Positions 1 to 64,000 of a DNA stretch of 64,000 nucleotides are shown in pieces (position 1 is the first letter of the stretch; each line of letters opens with the position of its first letter). Below the pieces are notes generated by a model. That model worked only from the letters and a program-made list of their open reading frames with translations, did no database searches and was not told the DNA's origin. Where the stretch lies: positions 236,001 through 300,000 of the forward strand of contig JAAOOA010000275.1 of the NCBI GenBank assembly GCA_012861695.1, written 5' to 3'. The stretch is from Trematomus loennbergii (Eukaryota > Chordata > Actinopteri > Perciformes > Nototheniidae). The translations under genes were made by a program, and so were the position numbers.

Positions 1-54
1 TTGAATGTATGAAATATTTTCTGCCTTTTTGTTCTTTACCCAAACCACATTAAG

Positions 55-20429
<20,375 letters not shown>

Positions 20430-20557
20430 TACTGTAGAGAGTACACAGAGTACTTCATTTGTTTCTATAAGCCACTCTAGATGCATTTTAAACAGACTTT
20501 TCCTTCCTTCCTTCGAGTGATTAGTTTTACTCATGTTTTGATGATGCGTGATTGATC

Positions 20558-20563
20558 AATAAA
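20558..20563 (+). terminator. gucy2c polyadenylation signal
   Basis: AATAAA 129 bp after the gucy2c stop codon, followed by a T-rich stretch. It is the first canonical signal after the stop. Confidence 0.75.
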
Positions 20564-20976
20564 GATGTCTTCACACATGGAAGACAAAGCAAGTAAAGGC
20601 TTTTGCTAGAGTCAAAACCTACGTAAAATAATAAGCAACATGTGGTTTTGTCTTTGTGTTTCTGTTTGATAAACTATAGTGCTACGTCTGAATGAATGGA
20701 CACTTTAAGGAAATGCATTCATACAATGTGCTGAACTGTACGCACGTTATCTGCTTTGTTTGTAAACAAATGTAACACTTTTAGCAAAACCGCATGCATG
20801 TGTACATTCCCCCCCCCCCCCCTCTGTCTGAAACAATGTTTTTTATATATTGTTTAAATGCAATAACACAACCACAGCTCCACCTCTGAAAGAGCATTAG
20901 CTGAACATTTCAACCACTGACATCAGAGATCATTCAGGATGAAGCTTTTGCAAACTGTATCCAAATGTTTATTTAA

Positions 20977-21464
20977 AGTAGACCTATCATGCTATATTTG
21001 AATAATATAGTGTAGGACCATACCTATATAAGGCATATTTATACTTTTTTTTTCTTCAAAATACCAAACAGATCATGCATTTTAGCCATGCCTCATTTTG
21101 CTCAATTTGAATTGTTTTAGATGTTTTAGCAAGGGTTGATTCTGTGAGAACAGCACCATCTACAGGCCTGGCATATGTACTACAGCGTCTCCAGCGCTTT
21201 CGAACGGCAATGGCCGTGGCTGTCTCCTCCTGATTGGTGGAGTTGGCCCAATAGCCGTAGCGCCACTGTCCTGACGTCAGGACAGTGTTCAAATCTGGAT
21301 CAGTTTTTATCAGATCCGTTGCAGCCCCTTTTTTAGAGATTTGGGTATGGAGGAAAATAGAGAGGGTTGTGTTTTCTGACACTTGGTGAGTTCCCTGGAA
21401 CACCGGGGACACATATTCATGTATAAAAGATGTACAAAAGTGCATTTTGCATGATACGTCTCCT
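20977..21464 (-). mobile_element. TTAA-flanked miniature element, subfamily 2, reverse
   Basis: TTAA at 20973-20976 and 21465-21468; reverse-complement of the 18200 and 42504 copies. Lies 410 bp after the gucy2c polyadenylation signal. Confidence 0.88.
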
Positions 21465-21468
21465 TTAA

Positions 21469-23251
21469 ATAACCTGTTTTGTTATTTCAGACTGTCACGG
21501 TTGTAACAAAAATGAGATTTACAAATCTGTTTTTAAACCAAAGGACAAAGATTTATTTTGTTGAGAATATTGACATTCATTTACATTAAATAAAATAAAA
21601 AAACAACCTGTCAGTTTGTTGAAAATACATGTTTTTCAGGTGAAATACAGTCAGATAAAATCAAATCACAGCCTTTTTTAAAAGCCTGTTACAATGCATG
21701 TGTCACGTTGCTTCATGTTTACAGACACCGAGGCTCTATGGACAGAAGAAACCTCCACAGCTGCCCGACAGATGTTTGCTTTTTTGAACAGAATAATAAA
21801 ACAGAGCTGCAAATACTATGTGAAAACGCACTTAACTGTACAGCAGAAGTAATTCAACACAGTGCACAAAGTATAAAATAAAGTGTGGATCCAGAAAACC
21901 TAAGAAGGTACCTGGACATGCGAAGGGAGGATTATAAATCTGACGGAAATAATATTCGTTTCAACAGCATTCATGAGAACTAAAACTAGCATATTTAACA
22001 AACCGGATATAGCTATAGTGTTAGAGGTGGGGTAGGTAATTCACTTCAGAAACACTTGTTATATTCCATGGAATGCTCTTAACATCCCGATAGCAATGAA
22101 TATTAAATGCTTTGACAATAAATACATAAAAAAATCTGTGGAAGCCGTGGCGCTGTAAAAAGCACGACCAATCATCTGAGCCGCCCGGCTAAAATAACTG
22201 GATGGCCTACCTGCCTGTCAGCCTTCCATCTGTGCACAAACTTATCTCGTGCCCTCATTGGTCATGTGCGCGTTCGTGTGTGTTGGAGGAGGGGCTCTGT
22301 AAGGAAGTCTGAAGGAAGAGGCAGATTTTTTTCGGCTGCGTACTTTCAAATTCTCGCGCACTCGAGCTGGTTTCTCCAAAATTACATACCCCACCTTTAA
22401 GTCAAAAATGAAAGTAGTAAAAACCGATGTCCTCCCCCCCTTTTAAAAAAATTGAACAGCCCAAATTCCTATTCCTAAAGAAACAGTGAGAATAAATTAA
22501 GACAACCGAACGTAGAAAAAATAAAAAAGGCATTTTCTACAAGCCTTCTGCGTCGAAAATCTCTACTTACAAACATGCACTGGAAAAAATGTACACAACA
22601 TATCACTCTTAAACTCTCAGTGAGATTGTAAACTAACCATTTGTCGACTACAATATGAAAACATACTTAAAACTGAAAGAAAAGCATGTAATAATAACAC
22701 CTATGATCGTTTTGACACGTCGGTCTGTTGACGCGTCAGTTTTGCTGTTTGAACTCAAGGCACCCAAAAATAATATTTCCTGCTGAAATCATGATTACCA
22801 TAAGCATGATGATCACTATTCTAACATGTACTCTGTTAGTCTAATAAGGAAGAAAGATTCTATGTCACACTTGAAATGGACGAGACACTTCACCTCACAC
22901 ACACATGCAACTACAGTGTTGTATTTGCAGGCTTTTTCCCAGATTTTAGTACAAAAGTGTTATAAAAAAAGATGCCAACTCTTCATCTTAAGTCTCGATT
23001 GTCTCACTGTTACGCGTAGTGTTTGTATGAATCAGCCTAAATGTGTGTTTGTGCTAGTCAGTGTTATACAGGAGCAAACCATAGAAATGGCTGCAGGAAT
23101 CTTGAGAGGCAGGAATAATCTTATTTCTTGAGTTAAATCTGAGTGGAGCCAAAGACAGATTTATTAAAAAAGCGTTAAAGGATAAGTATAGTGGTATTTA
23201 TTTCTTATAGTCAGTAATTCCTTAAAAAGACCCAAATTAACTATGATGGTG
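21469..23251. other. Convergent intergenic stretch, no gene seen
   Basis: AT-rich DNA without a convincing exon on either strand. Contains one small element (22025-22396). It could include part of a long 3' untranslated region of kctd17, since no clear polyadenylation signal is visible close to 27.8 kb. Confidence 0.6.
22025..22396. mobile_element. Small inverted-repeat element
   Basis: Starts AGGTGGGGTAGGTAATT and ends with the near-complement of it (AATTACATACCCCACCT), inside TTA/TAA flanks. 372 bp, no coding capacity. Confidence 0.6.
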
Positions 23252-23448
23252 GAGGCGTGTGGCGCAGTGAATAGAGCGTTGATGTTCGGATCAGGGGAGC
23301 ACAGGTTCAAACCCTACTGCAGTCAGCATGTCGTTGTGTCCCTGAGACACTTCAGCCCAAATTGCTCCTGTGGGGATTGCCCACAGTATTGAGTATGTAA
23401 GTCTCTTGGATAAAAGCGTCTAACAAGTGACATGTAATGTAATGTAAC
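23252..23448 (+). mobile_element. tRNA-derived SINE
   Basis: Polymerase III A box TGGCGCAGTGA (23260-23270) and B box GGTTCAAACCC (23304-23314), then the fish tail TTGGATAAAAGCGTCTAACA and (ATGTA)n. Two more copies in reverse at 32818-33001 and 52285-52475. Confidence 0.92.
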
Positions 23449-25439
23449 TATGAATGTATCCACCAATATCTCTGCATTCTCTCAACTGGCCAGCAGAGGG
23501 CCATGGTTGCAATAAGAAGTCAGATTGTATGGAAGTCTATGAGAAAATTGCCATACATCTCAATTGATTTACTGAAGAACTAATAGTTTCAAGTCTTGTC
23601 TTTTAATGTATTATCTCAATAGGCAATAAAGAAGTGTATACTTTAGGAAGTGACTACCAGAAAGACACTCTTTAAGGAGTCTGCAGTTTACATTTTCTAG
23701 CTTGTTTTACAATCCAAAATTAGCATCCCAATTTAAATCCCATTTAACATGAATTGCGGATTCACCTCGCTAACCTAGCTAGCTAGCGTTAGCTGCTAAT
23801 AGTAGATGTCCCAACCATGGATGCATAATAAGAACTGGATACAGCGTGGGAGGCGGGGTCTCGTTCTTTCCTATGAGAGCTGCTCGCGCATGAAGGCAAA
23901 ATGGCCCAACTTTTGAGAGAGCGAAACGTCAGATTACCCGTCATGCCGGGCTAGAGCATGCGCAGTTGAGTCGCCCCTTAAGCCCCGCCCCCCGAGCTCC
24001 CACTCTCGGCTCACTAGAATGAATGGAGAGAGAAAATAAATCTAGATTCGGCTTTTAGTGCATTTTAAAACTTTAAGGACTTAATGATTCTAATAAGGGC
24101 TATAAAATAGTTAATACTGGGTAGTTTTTTAGTTTAAAAAAAGTATCCGCTGATTTACAGACGTCTCTTTCCCAATGTTAGTCAATGGGAAAAAGTTGTT
24201 TTGGGCCCAGTGACGTCACGGACTGATACGGAAGTTGCAGTACCGCCGTTTGGACACAACGAATGTTGGGCACAGAGTCCGGCGCACTTCCTGGGGGCTT
24301 GGTCACAACTCCACCCTATAGTCCAAATATATCCAAAAAAACATGATGGTGACAGTCAAACAACCAATGGATGTGTTTCCGGGTAAATATTAGTTTTTTT
24401 AAACATGACTATTGTATATGATGTCTAGGTTATTACACATTGTATTACGTGCTGATATAAACTGATTACCCTGTTGTTTTTAGGTGGTTTTCAAGCATTT
24501 AACAACTAAACCTTATCAGTAAACGCGCTGCAAAAACACTGCTATTGCTGAATGACAGCATGATATTAATGAATTTCTTCACACAAATTATAAAACGGAC
24601 TTGTGCAGAGTTTACACATTTGATCTGTGGTGCAGTTCCTACTTGTTGCCAATAGAGGTTGTAAAATGTCATATGTGACAATCATTCACCTGCACTGCGG
24701 CACAGCAGCCTTATTTTATATTAGTGTGACTATCATCTTTTCCAAAACAGAGATACAGCTCCCTCTCTCCATTTTGATGTATTTGCTTCTCAGTTACAGC
24801 CTTTCTTCTGACGGTGTGTTGGTGGAGAGTGTGTGGTTTTGTCTGCTTATTTTGAGCTGTGTTGCACCTGACACTCAGTAAGGTGAGTATCAGTGAATAC
24901 ATGTTGAGGGATTAAACATATCCCACTCTAATAAATGCTGTAGTCTGCGTTCAGCTGCACAGTTTCCAAAAACTAACAAAACCAAGAAAGCTCAGATATA
25001 AACCAGTGTTAAAAAAGCTGTGTGTTTAAATGTGCTGAATAAGATCTGCTCCAGCTTTCACTTAAGGGTTATAGAGTCAGTGTCCACAGTTAAATTATGC
25101 TCCCATGAACATTAACTTAATCAACACCAGAGCCTGTAGACTCATGGCAATTCATTAAATGTTCATGGGAGCATTATCGAGTGTGCGCACTCCACTTCTT
25201 CCATGTTTTTATGTTCAGCACTTTGTATTTATTGTGCGGATTGTGTGCTTTTGTCAGTGTACAATGTCAATGGGTTTTAGGTTAATATGTTATGCTTTTA
25301 TACCATACCAGAATATTTGTGCATGTTTATCCATGTCAGTTTATAGGTTAATGTGCTCAGAGAGGATTAAAGTGGAGGATATAAATTAGACAATTAAGTA
25401 TTAAGAACGTTTTGATTCAGGAGAGATGTGCATTGGTCT
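23449..25439. other. Intergenic stretch, no gene seen
   Basis: No exon with splice signals and conserved protein. The part 23800-24400 has the look of a diffuse interspersed repeat (GCCCCGCCCC, AATGTTAGTCAATGGGA), but I see no clear ends. Confidence 0.55.
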
Positions 25440-25443
25440 TTAA

Positions 25444-26949
25444 AGGTCCCCTATTATACTGTTTTTCATCAATATATTACAGGTCTCAGATATATACAGA
25501 ACCTGTCTCTGATTGGCTGAAACACCAAACAGATCATTGCAGCATCCCATAATCCCCTCTGTTTCAGCCCTGTTTCAAAAGTGCTGATTCTCTGTCTGTT
25601 ACTTTAGATGAAAATAAGGAGCCCCTCCCCACGCCCCTCTGATACCCCTTTCACACCAACGGTGTTTCAGGGCCGGTTCGGTGCTGGTGCTTGAAAAGCA
25701 CCGGGTTTTCCTGTTCACACCGCAGCGGAGCAGCCTCTAAGCTCCGGAATCCGGTTCGTTTCGAGCACCAAAAAGTTGTCCGTCTAGAAGCAAGAACCGC
25801 ATACGTCACGCTTACGTCGGAGGGGGGCGAGATTAACCTGAGCTAACAGTTAAGGCGAGTACGGCAAATAAAAGTTGTAACAAGCAGTAGTGCTGAGCAA
25901 AGTGACTAGAACGCAACCACACACTTGTTAAAAAAAACACGCTTTATAAAGTCAGGCAACACTAACCAGGCTTCGTGTGATTCTGTTTATTTGTACCTTA
26001 CTTTGACCATCCGTTCGCTGTTATTGATCATTGTGGAGAGCAGGCAGACGTTTTGTTTGTTATTATAGCAGCTATCGGATGGAATCAATACATGGGCTGC
26101 ACAGGTTGTCATGTCCGACTATCACAAGTAGAATCATAATGAAAAATACGTCGGTAAAAAGTGCCTGTAGAAAACGGCTTAGCAAGTAGTCAGTTTAGCT
26201 TCGGTTGCTATGCTAACATCACCCATGTTATACCAGAGAAACTTTCATAACAGCGTTGTGATGCCAAACAGCGTCAATTCAGACTGACACACATTCACTT
26301 AAGGGGAACTGGGGATATGTATCAGCTGCTTGTGTGACAGTCAGACAGTGAATACTTTAGAGCCGTGTGAGCTAACCCGGAGCTAACGGGAGAATACACT
26401 CCCGTGAAGAGCAGCCAGCACTGCAGCGGTCGGTAAATGCCGCTGAAACACATTAATAAACAATGAACCACGGCACTCTGGAGAAAAGTATAAGGTTGGA
26501 GAAGTCGTTATTTAATTTAATCTGGCTTCGTATGATTAAAAGCAACACGATCATCGACCCGTTGTTGTTGTGAGGTGAGCTCCGTTGGGGAGAAAATCAG
26601 CGACGTAAACTGTGACGTCATGACGCAGCAGCGGCAGCACCAGTCGGGCTCTGAGCGGTGTGAAAAGAGCCGGCGCTAAACCGAAGAACCGGTTCTGAAC
26701 CAGAAAAGCTCTAGCACGGAGCTTGAACCGGAGTTGCGTTGGTGTGAAAGGGGTATTGGAGGAGATTCAGGTGATAAGGTGGGGGGGGGTTACCTTGGTT
26801 GGTGATTGGCTAATGGTTACACACAAAAAACGTTATGACATCATAAAGTGGCCAAAATCTGATCAGCTCATTTTCAGACAGGTTTTTATATAAATGGATC
26901 AGGACAAAAGAGAGGGGGTCTTTTTTGGAGTTTGCATAATAGGTGACCT
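25444..26949 (-). mobile_element. TTAA-flanked miniature element, subfamily 1, with a nested element
   Basis: TTAA at 25440-25443 and 26950-26953. Same family as 14132-15931 and 35026-36487, but without the 37-bp array and with a second element at 25645-26753 inserted in its middle. Confidence 0.85.
25645..26753. mobile_element. TA-flanked element with 17-bp inverted ends, nested
   Basis: Ends CCCCTTTCACACCAACG and its exact complement, bounded by TA on both sides. About 1.1 kb, no transposase frame. TA duplication suggests a Tc1/mariner-like or related mechanism; family not identified. Confidence 0.75.
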
Positions 26950-27805
26950 TTAAATAGAGAACTAAAGAATTTACAAATTAAGAACGAATGATAGGTGATA
27001 ACGATCGGAGCACTTGGTCTGATTCAATTTCCGTGAATAAACCTCAGCAAAACCAACAGAAAATGAAATAAAAATATTTCCAACACAACACCTTCTATCT
27101 AAATGGATTTAGCGCTCAAAGCTCTTTGAGTCAAGACAAAACGTTCTTCCTTGATAATTCATCAGCATTTTCAACGGGTGTATGTTTTAAGAAGCGAAAT
27201 GAATCCCTAAATGTGGGTGTTAACTCATCTCCACACTGACAGCATTTAAATAAATGGCACTCTCTGGTCTTAACGACATATAACGTTGGTCCTGGTTGGA
27301 ATTGACTTCGGGAATAACGTCCTGAGGAAATGCTTTAATAATCTGATTCCTTCACACCATTTGCTTTTCCTCAGATCTTTAATTCACCCAGGTTAAATCT
27401 GATCTTTGCACACACACATACACACCTAAACAAACACACACACACCTAAACAAACCCCCACACACACACCTAAACAAACACACACACACACACACTAGAA
27501 TATACCATATCTACCCACTAAGCACATCTACCACAGTTTCTCACCCATTCCCGCCTGATCTTTGGTTAAGTTTTACTAAGCTCCACTACACCACTGCCCT
27601 TGGCGAGATAACGTACGCAAGCACATGATTATTTCTACTACTTAAATTAGTTTTGAAGGTATTGCTGTGCTTCACGGTGAGCATTTGTGTTTTTAGTCTA
27701 CCTGGCATTTTGTCGAATAAACTGATATCAATGCTACACACTTTTTTTTGTGTTGATGACGCGCAATAGGAATAGAAAAGAATAACTTAAATATCTTGTA
27801 CATTT
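26950..27805. other. Stretch downstream of kctd17, no gene seen
   Basis: Short CA-rich patches at 27410-27495 and AT-rich DNA. Would be the 3' untranslated region of the short kctd17 form; I see no AATAAA on the minus strand near the stop. Confidence 0.5.
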
Positions 27806-60665
<32,860 letters not shown>

Positions 60666-61015
60666 TCACTGTCTTGTTGTTGTTATTATTGTTATTGTTG
60701 TTGCTTTGCTGTTCTGTAAGTGGTGGTGTTGGTGGTCGACAGCGCTACGACGACGTCTCCTCCGTTTCCCGCGGGTCGTCCGCCGGCGTTGCCATCAGGA
60801 AAAGAGCCGCAGAAGGAGCGAGGAAGCCTGGGAGAGGAGGACGGTGAGAGCCCGCTGCTGCTCCGAGACTTCTGCCCGTTAGGAGGAGAGTGGATAAGCT
60901 CCGCCCACAATGTGAAGTTAGAGAGGGAGTGAGATACAGCACATCCGGGAAATACTATCAAAATAAAAGCTCTAACGGTGTACTCCTAACATATAAAAAC
61001 AATATTGCATTTTAA

Positions 61016-61233
61016 AGGTCACATATTATGCAAAATCCACTTTTTCATGTCTTTTATACATCAACATGTGTCCCCTCTGTGTAAAGACACAGTAATAAAT
61101 AAACAGGGCTGAAACAGAGGGGATTATGGGATGCTGCAATAAACTGTTTGGTGTTTGGAGCCAAACAGAGACATGTTCTGGATATATCTGAGACCTATAA
61201 TATATTGATGAAAGACAGTATAATAGGGGACCT
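61016..61233 (+). mobile_element. TTAA-flanked miniature element, subfamily 1, short
   Basis: TTAA at 61012-61015 and 61234-61237. A 218-bp version that carries a single unexpanded copy of the CATCAACATGTGTCCCCTC segment (61050-61078). Confidence 0.9.
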
Positions 61234-62413
61234 TTAAGCAGTTTGGGCGGCAATCTAACCTGTCATTTAGATAACATAAGAGTGTATGACAGTGGAAAGT
61301 AAACCCATTCTAGTGATCATGACTGTATTTACGGTTTGACTGGTTGAATTTAATTTGTTTTTCTTTATTTCTCATGAAGATAGATCAACCAACAGACCGA
61401 AAAAAAACTGAACCGACAATACCAACCTGATGGGATTTTGTATCAAACATATTCAAGAAATACTGTTTAATTTGAGCATTTGTTTGTTATTAAATAATAT
61501 TTCAAACGTTTTATTTTGAAATTTGTATAATTTTTAGGTTTTGCTAAAGTGCTCTTTGACTAGCTTGACCAAGACAATAATGTGTATTGTCGTTTATTGT
61601 ATAACTATTCTGCATACTAAATAAATAAGAAAATGCAACACACTTTACTGAAATATATAACGATTTTATTTGTATTAGATCATTTTGTTACACACTGTTT
61701 AAACCTGAGGAAACATTGCATAGAGTTTAAAACAACAAACAAATACATTCTGATGGCCATAATCTTAACCATTCAATTCCCATTGTTTTTAGTTGTATTT
61801 ATACTTGGACTTCTGCAGAGATTACATATTGTTTGTAGTCCAATCCCAGAAGCTAGCATGTGTTAACAGAGACCTTATCTCAGGCTTTTAACCAAAAATA
61901 CATAAAAGAATATCAACCAAAAGTGCTAAAATGCTAACTAACTTCCCAGTTTTAGGACTCATTTCTGCAGCTCTCTCTCTCACAGGGACAGTTTTCCAAT
62001 TTTGTGACTATTATCCAACCCATAAAAACATTACATTAATGCACATCATGCGAACCAAACTTTGTAATATTGCAAATCCTGCACAACCCTTTGCACATGT
62101 TGCACATTTCTGCTCCACACTACAACCTTTTAAACTTTCTCATCGTTCCACTTTGAATATAGTATTTGTGATATTCTATTTTATTTTGACTGTACTCAGT
62201 TGCTCACATATTTTTAAATATCTTTTATAATTTCTGTGTCTTTGTACGCACCATTTAAACCAAAGCATTGTATATTCCTCGTATGTGTAAATCTACTTGG
62301 TAATAAACCGATTCTGATTTGTTTCAGTGTTGCCACAAACAGTTATTCCTGATTTGACCAGGAAAGCACGACATATTCTTGGATTTGCTTCTATATGTTC
62401 TGTCTCTGTGCTC
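61234..62413. other. Intergenic stretch, no gene seen
   Basis: AT-rich; short frames at 61633-62230 have no splice support or recognisable protein. The end (62290-62320) reads GGTAATAAACCGATTCTGAT, like the 3' tail of a fish LINE. Confidence 0.55.
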
Positions 62414-62590
62414 TCAGGGATGATGCAGTGTAGGTCTCATAGTGACGAAGGGGAAGTCGTAGGTGTGTGGGAGGCCATGATGGGAGGTGAGGTTGAATGA
62501 TTGCCATGAGAACGGGCGCAGACCCCCCTGCGTCGTGGGGCCGTTTACTGCCTCCGCCGCCAGCTGGACCGCCATCTGGTAATCTGTCAC
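62414..62590 (-). CDS. Last coding exon of an unrecognised gene
   Basis: Strong acceptor on the minus strand (pyrimidine-rich CTCCTCTCCTCTCTC, then GTGCAG) followed by an open frame of 58 codons in phase 0: VTDYQMAVQLAAEAVNGP, GGLRPFSWQSFNLTSHHGLP, HTYDFPFVTMRP and TGA at 62414-62416. Codon use and amino-acid composition look coding, unlike the surrounding AT-rich DNA. I do not recognise the family. In human, CIMIP4 (TEX33), TST and MPST lie near KCTD17, so a neighbour from that group is possible, but this is only a positional guess. No further exon of it is evident up to 64,000. Confidence 0.55.
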   Translation of the reverse strand: MTDYQMAVQLAAEAVNGPTTQGGLRPFSWQSFNLTSHHGLPHTYDFPFVTMRPTLHHP

Positions 62591-62889
62591 CTGCACCATG
62601 AGAGAGGAGAGGAGGAGGAGGGAGTTATAGCAGGAAAGTTGGCTCATTTAATATGGTTTTAATATTAAATAGACATCCGTTAAGACATTTATGTTGCCAA
62701 TAAGTCATCGAAAACCCTTCAACTCACATGTGTTATGTCCATAATTCACATTTTACGCTGCTATGGACAGTCTTGCACTAATGTACATTCTCAAAGATAT
62801 TGAAGTGACTGTTATTTTGTATATATTGATTGTTGTGTTTTATTTAGGTCTTAATGTGTGCATATGTCTAAATGTGTCTTTGATTGTGT

Positions 62890-63022
62890 ATATATAGCTA
62901 TATACATATTTGCATACATATTGTTATATATATTTGTTTTTGTATACGGTATTTCGATGTCTCTGTCTGTACACACAAACTGAAGGATTGACAATAAAGT
63001 TGACTTTGACTTGACTTTGATT
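62890..63022 (+). repeat. Probable LINE 3' tail
   Basis: Ends ATTGACAATAAAGTTGACTT then repeated TGACT units, the short-repeat tail typical of some fish non-LTR retrotransposons. No reverse transcriptase frame is attached. Confidence 0.5.
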
Positions 63023-63530
63023 AGCACATCTGTTTATCGTCCTTATATCCAAATATTTACATTTGATTACAGTAAACAGTATTTTTTATTTAAAAGTTTT
63101 TACATTGTGTTTTATCTTATTCTACTGTTCTTACTCCTTTAACATCATTTCATTATTTTGTCTATTGCATTATTTTACTTTTACTTTTAAGTATATCGCC
63201 TGCTGTATAGTTAGAGGAGATTGAGAGACTCTAGGTATTCGTCGCCAAACCTAGTTCACATGACCTTGAATACTTTATATAAAGTTTGGTTACAACCAAA
63301 ATGTCATGGAACAATCAAAGATTGAAATGAAATGTTTGTTCCATGACATTTTAAAACTGCTCATCAAATACAGTTTGACCTTTTAAAACGAGAAATGAAA
63401 GGATTCAGTGTTTCCCTTTAAAGTGGAAAAGCCACTGAACAAAGCTTAAAAGAAACAAACTAATTTCCATGATAGCTTTCAGTCAGGGTAGCCCAGTGAT
63501 CATACGATATGCAAAACTCAGACCTCTTTG

Positions 63531-63534
<4 letters not shown>

Positions 63535-63628
<94 letters not shown>

Positions 63629-63652
63629 TGTGTGTGTGTGGTGTGTGTGTGT

Positions 63653-63684
<32 letters not shown>
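63535..63684. repeat. TG microsatellite
   Basis: About 72 TG units with five GG breaks near the right edge of the window. Confidence 0.97.
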
Positions 63685-63688
<4 letters not shown>

Positions 63689-64000
63689 CCTGGTAGACAC
63701 CTATTGTAGCTGTGGTCGTGTGCTAGCGTTGGTTGTATTGTGACAGTTGTTTTTATTTCTGTGGACAGACTTTTAGCATTGTCTTTGTGTTTACCCGGCT
63801 CCAGGAAAGAGAATGGAAGTGGACTTGTAGTTAAATCTGGCATTAATCATCTTTTGAATAGTTTTAGTATGGTCCCTTTTTAACTATGACTTTAATAATA
63901 ATATTAAATAAAACTCATGTCTATAGCCAAAGCTATATTCCTACCTGAATGTACCTGTAAACATGTCAGCATAATCAGTTTTACAGTACATATCAGAAAC

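Noticed and set aside
23252..23330. tRNA gene from A and B boxes
   Set aside because: The boxes belong to a SINE with the common fish tail and three copies in the window; no proper cloverleaf pairing.
24627..24881. Possible secreted or membrane protein of 84 residues
   Set aside because: No splice context, no family resemblance, and the region is intergenic between convergent genes.
61633..62230. Small membrane-protein-like frames
   Set aside because: AT-rich hydrophobic frames in non-coding DNA, without splice signals or recognisable homology, just before a LINE-like tail.

Overview
The window is vertebrate genomic DNA, most likely from a teleost fish. Genes are split by GT-AG introns, there are dense CA/GT microsatellites, tRNA-derived SINEs with the usual fish tail, and many short DNA transposons of hAT, TTAA-target and TTA-target type. 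There is no bacterial layout: no operons, no ribosome binding sites, no CRISPR array and no recognisable functional RNA gene. All calls come from reading translations, splice signals and repeat ends by eye; family comparisons are from memory.

Left third (1-20,565, plus strand): guanylyl cyclase C (gucy2c), the intestinal guanylin/uroguanylin receptor. I place 26 coding exons, from the middle of the ligand-binding domain through the membrane segment, kinase-homology domain, catalytic cyclase domain and C-terminal tail, ending in a stop codon and an AATAAA signal. Only the signal-peptide exon lies off the left edge. Four single-base deficits sit in the kinase-homology exons between 9.0 and 11.0 kb; elsewhere the frame is clean.

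Middle (20.6-27.8 kb): an apparently gene-free interval between two convergent genes, made largely of mobile-element remnants.

27.8-60.8 kb (minus strand): a KCTD2/5/17-type gene, best matching kctd17, a Cullin-3 substrate adaptor. Its first coding exon lies in a CpG-rich block near 60.4-60.9 kb, followed by an intron of about 20 kb, four short exons, and two alternative 3' ends: a Glu-rich long tail and a ten-codon terminal exon. The start codon of the BTB frame is not intact as given.

Right edge (62,414-62,590, minus): the last coding exon of an unrecognised gene that continues to the right or has exons I could not see.

The most unusual part is the repeat layer. Eleven TTAA-flanked miniature elements in three subfamilies lie in the introns and gaps. 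Two of them, about 20 kb apart in genes on opposite strands, carry independent expansions of the same 37-bp internal segment, and a short copy still holds the single unexpanded unit. A hAT element with a perfect 8-bp target duplication carries a third internal satellite (27 bp). Further minisatellites (23, 16 and 11 bp, CCTCT, GTAG/GTAA, GAYA) lie close to splice sites of both genes, so repeats and splicing signals are tightly interleaved here.
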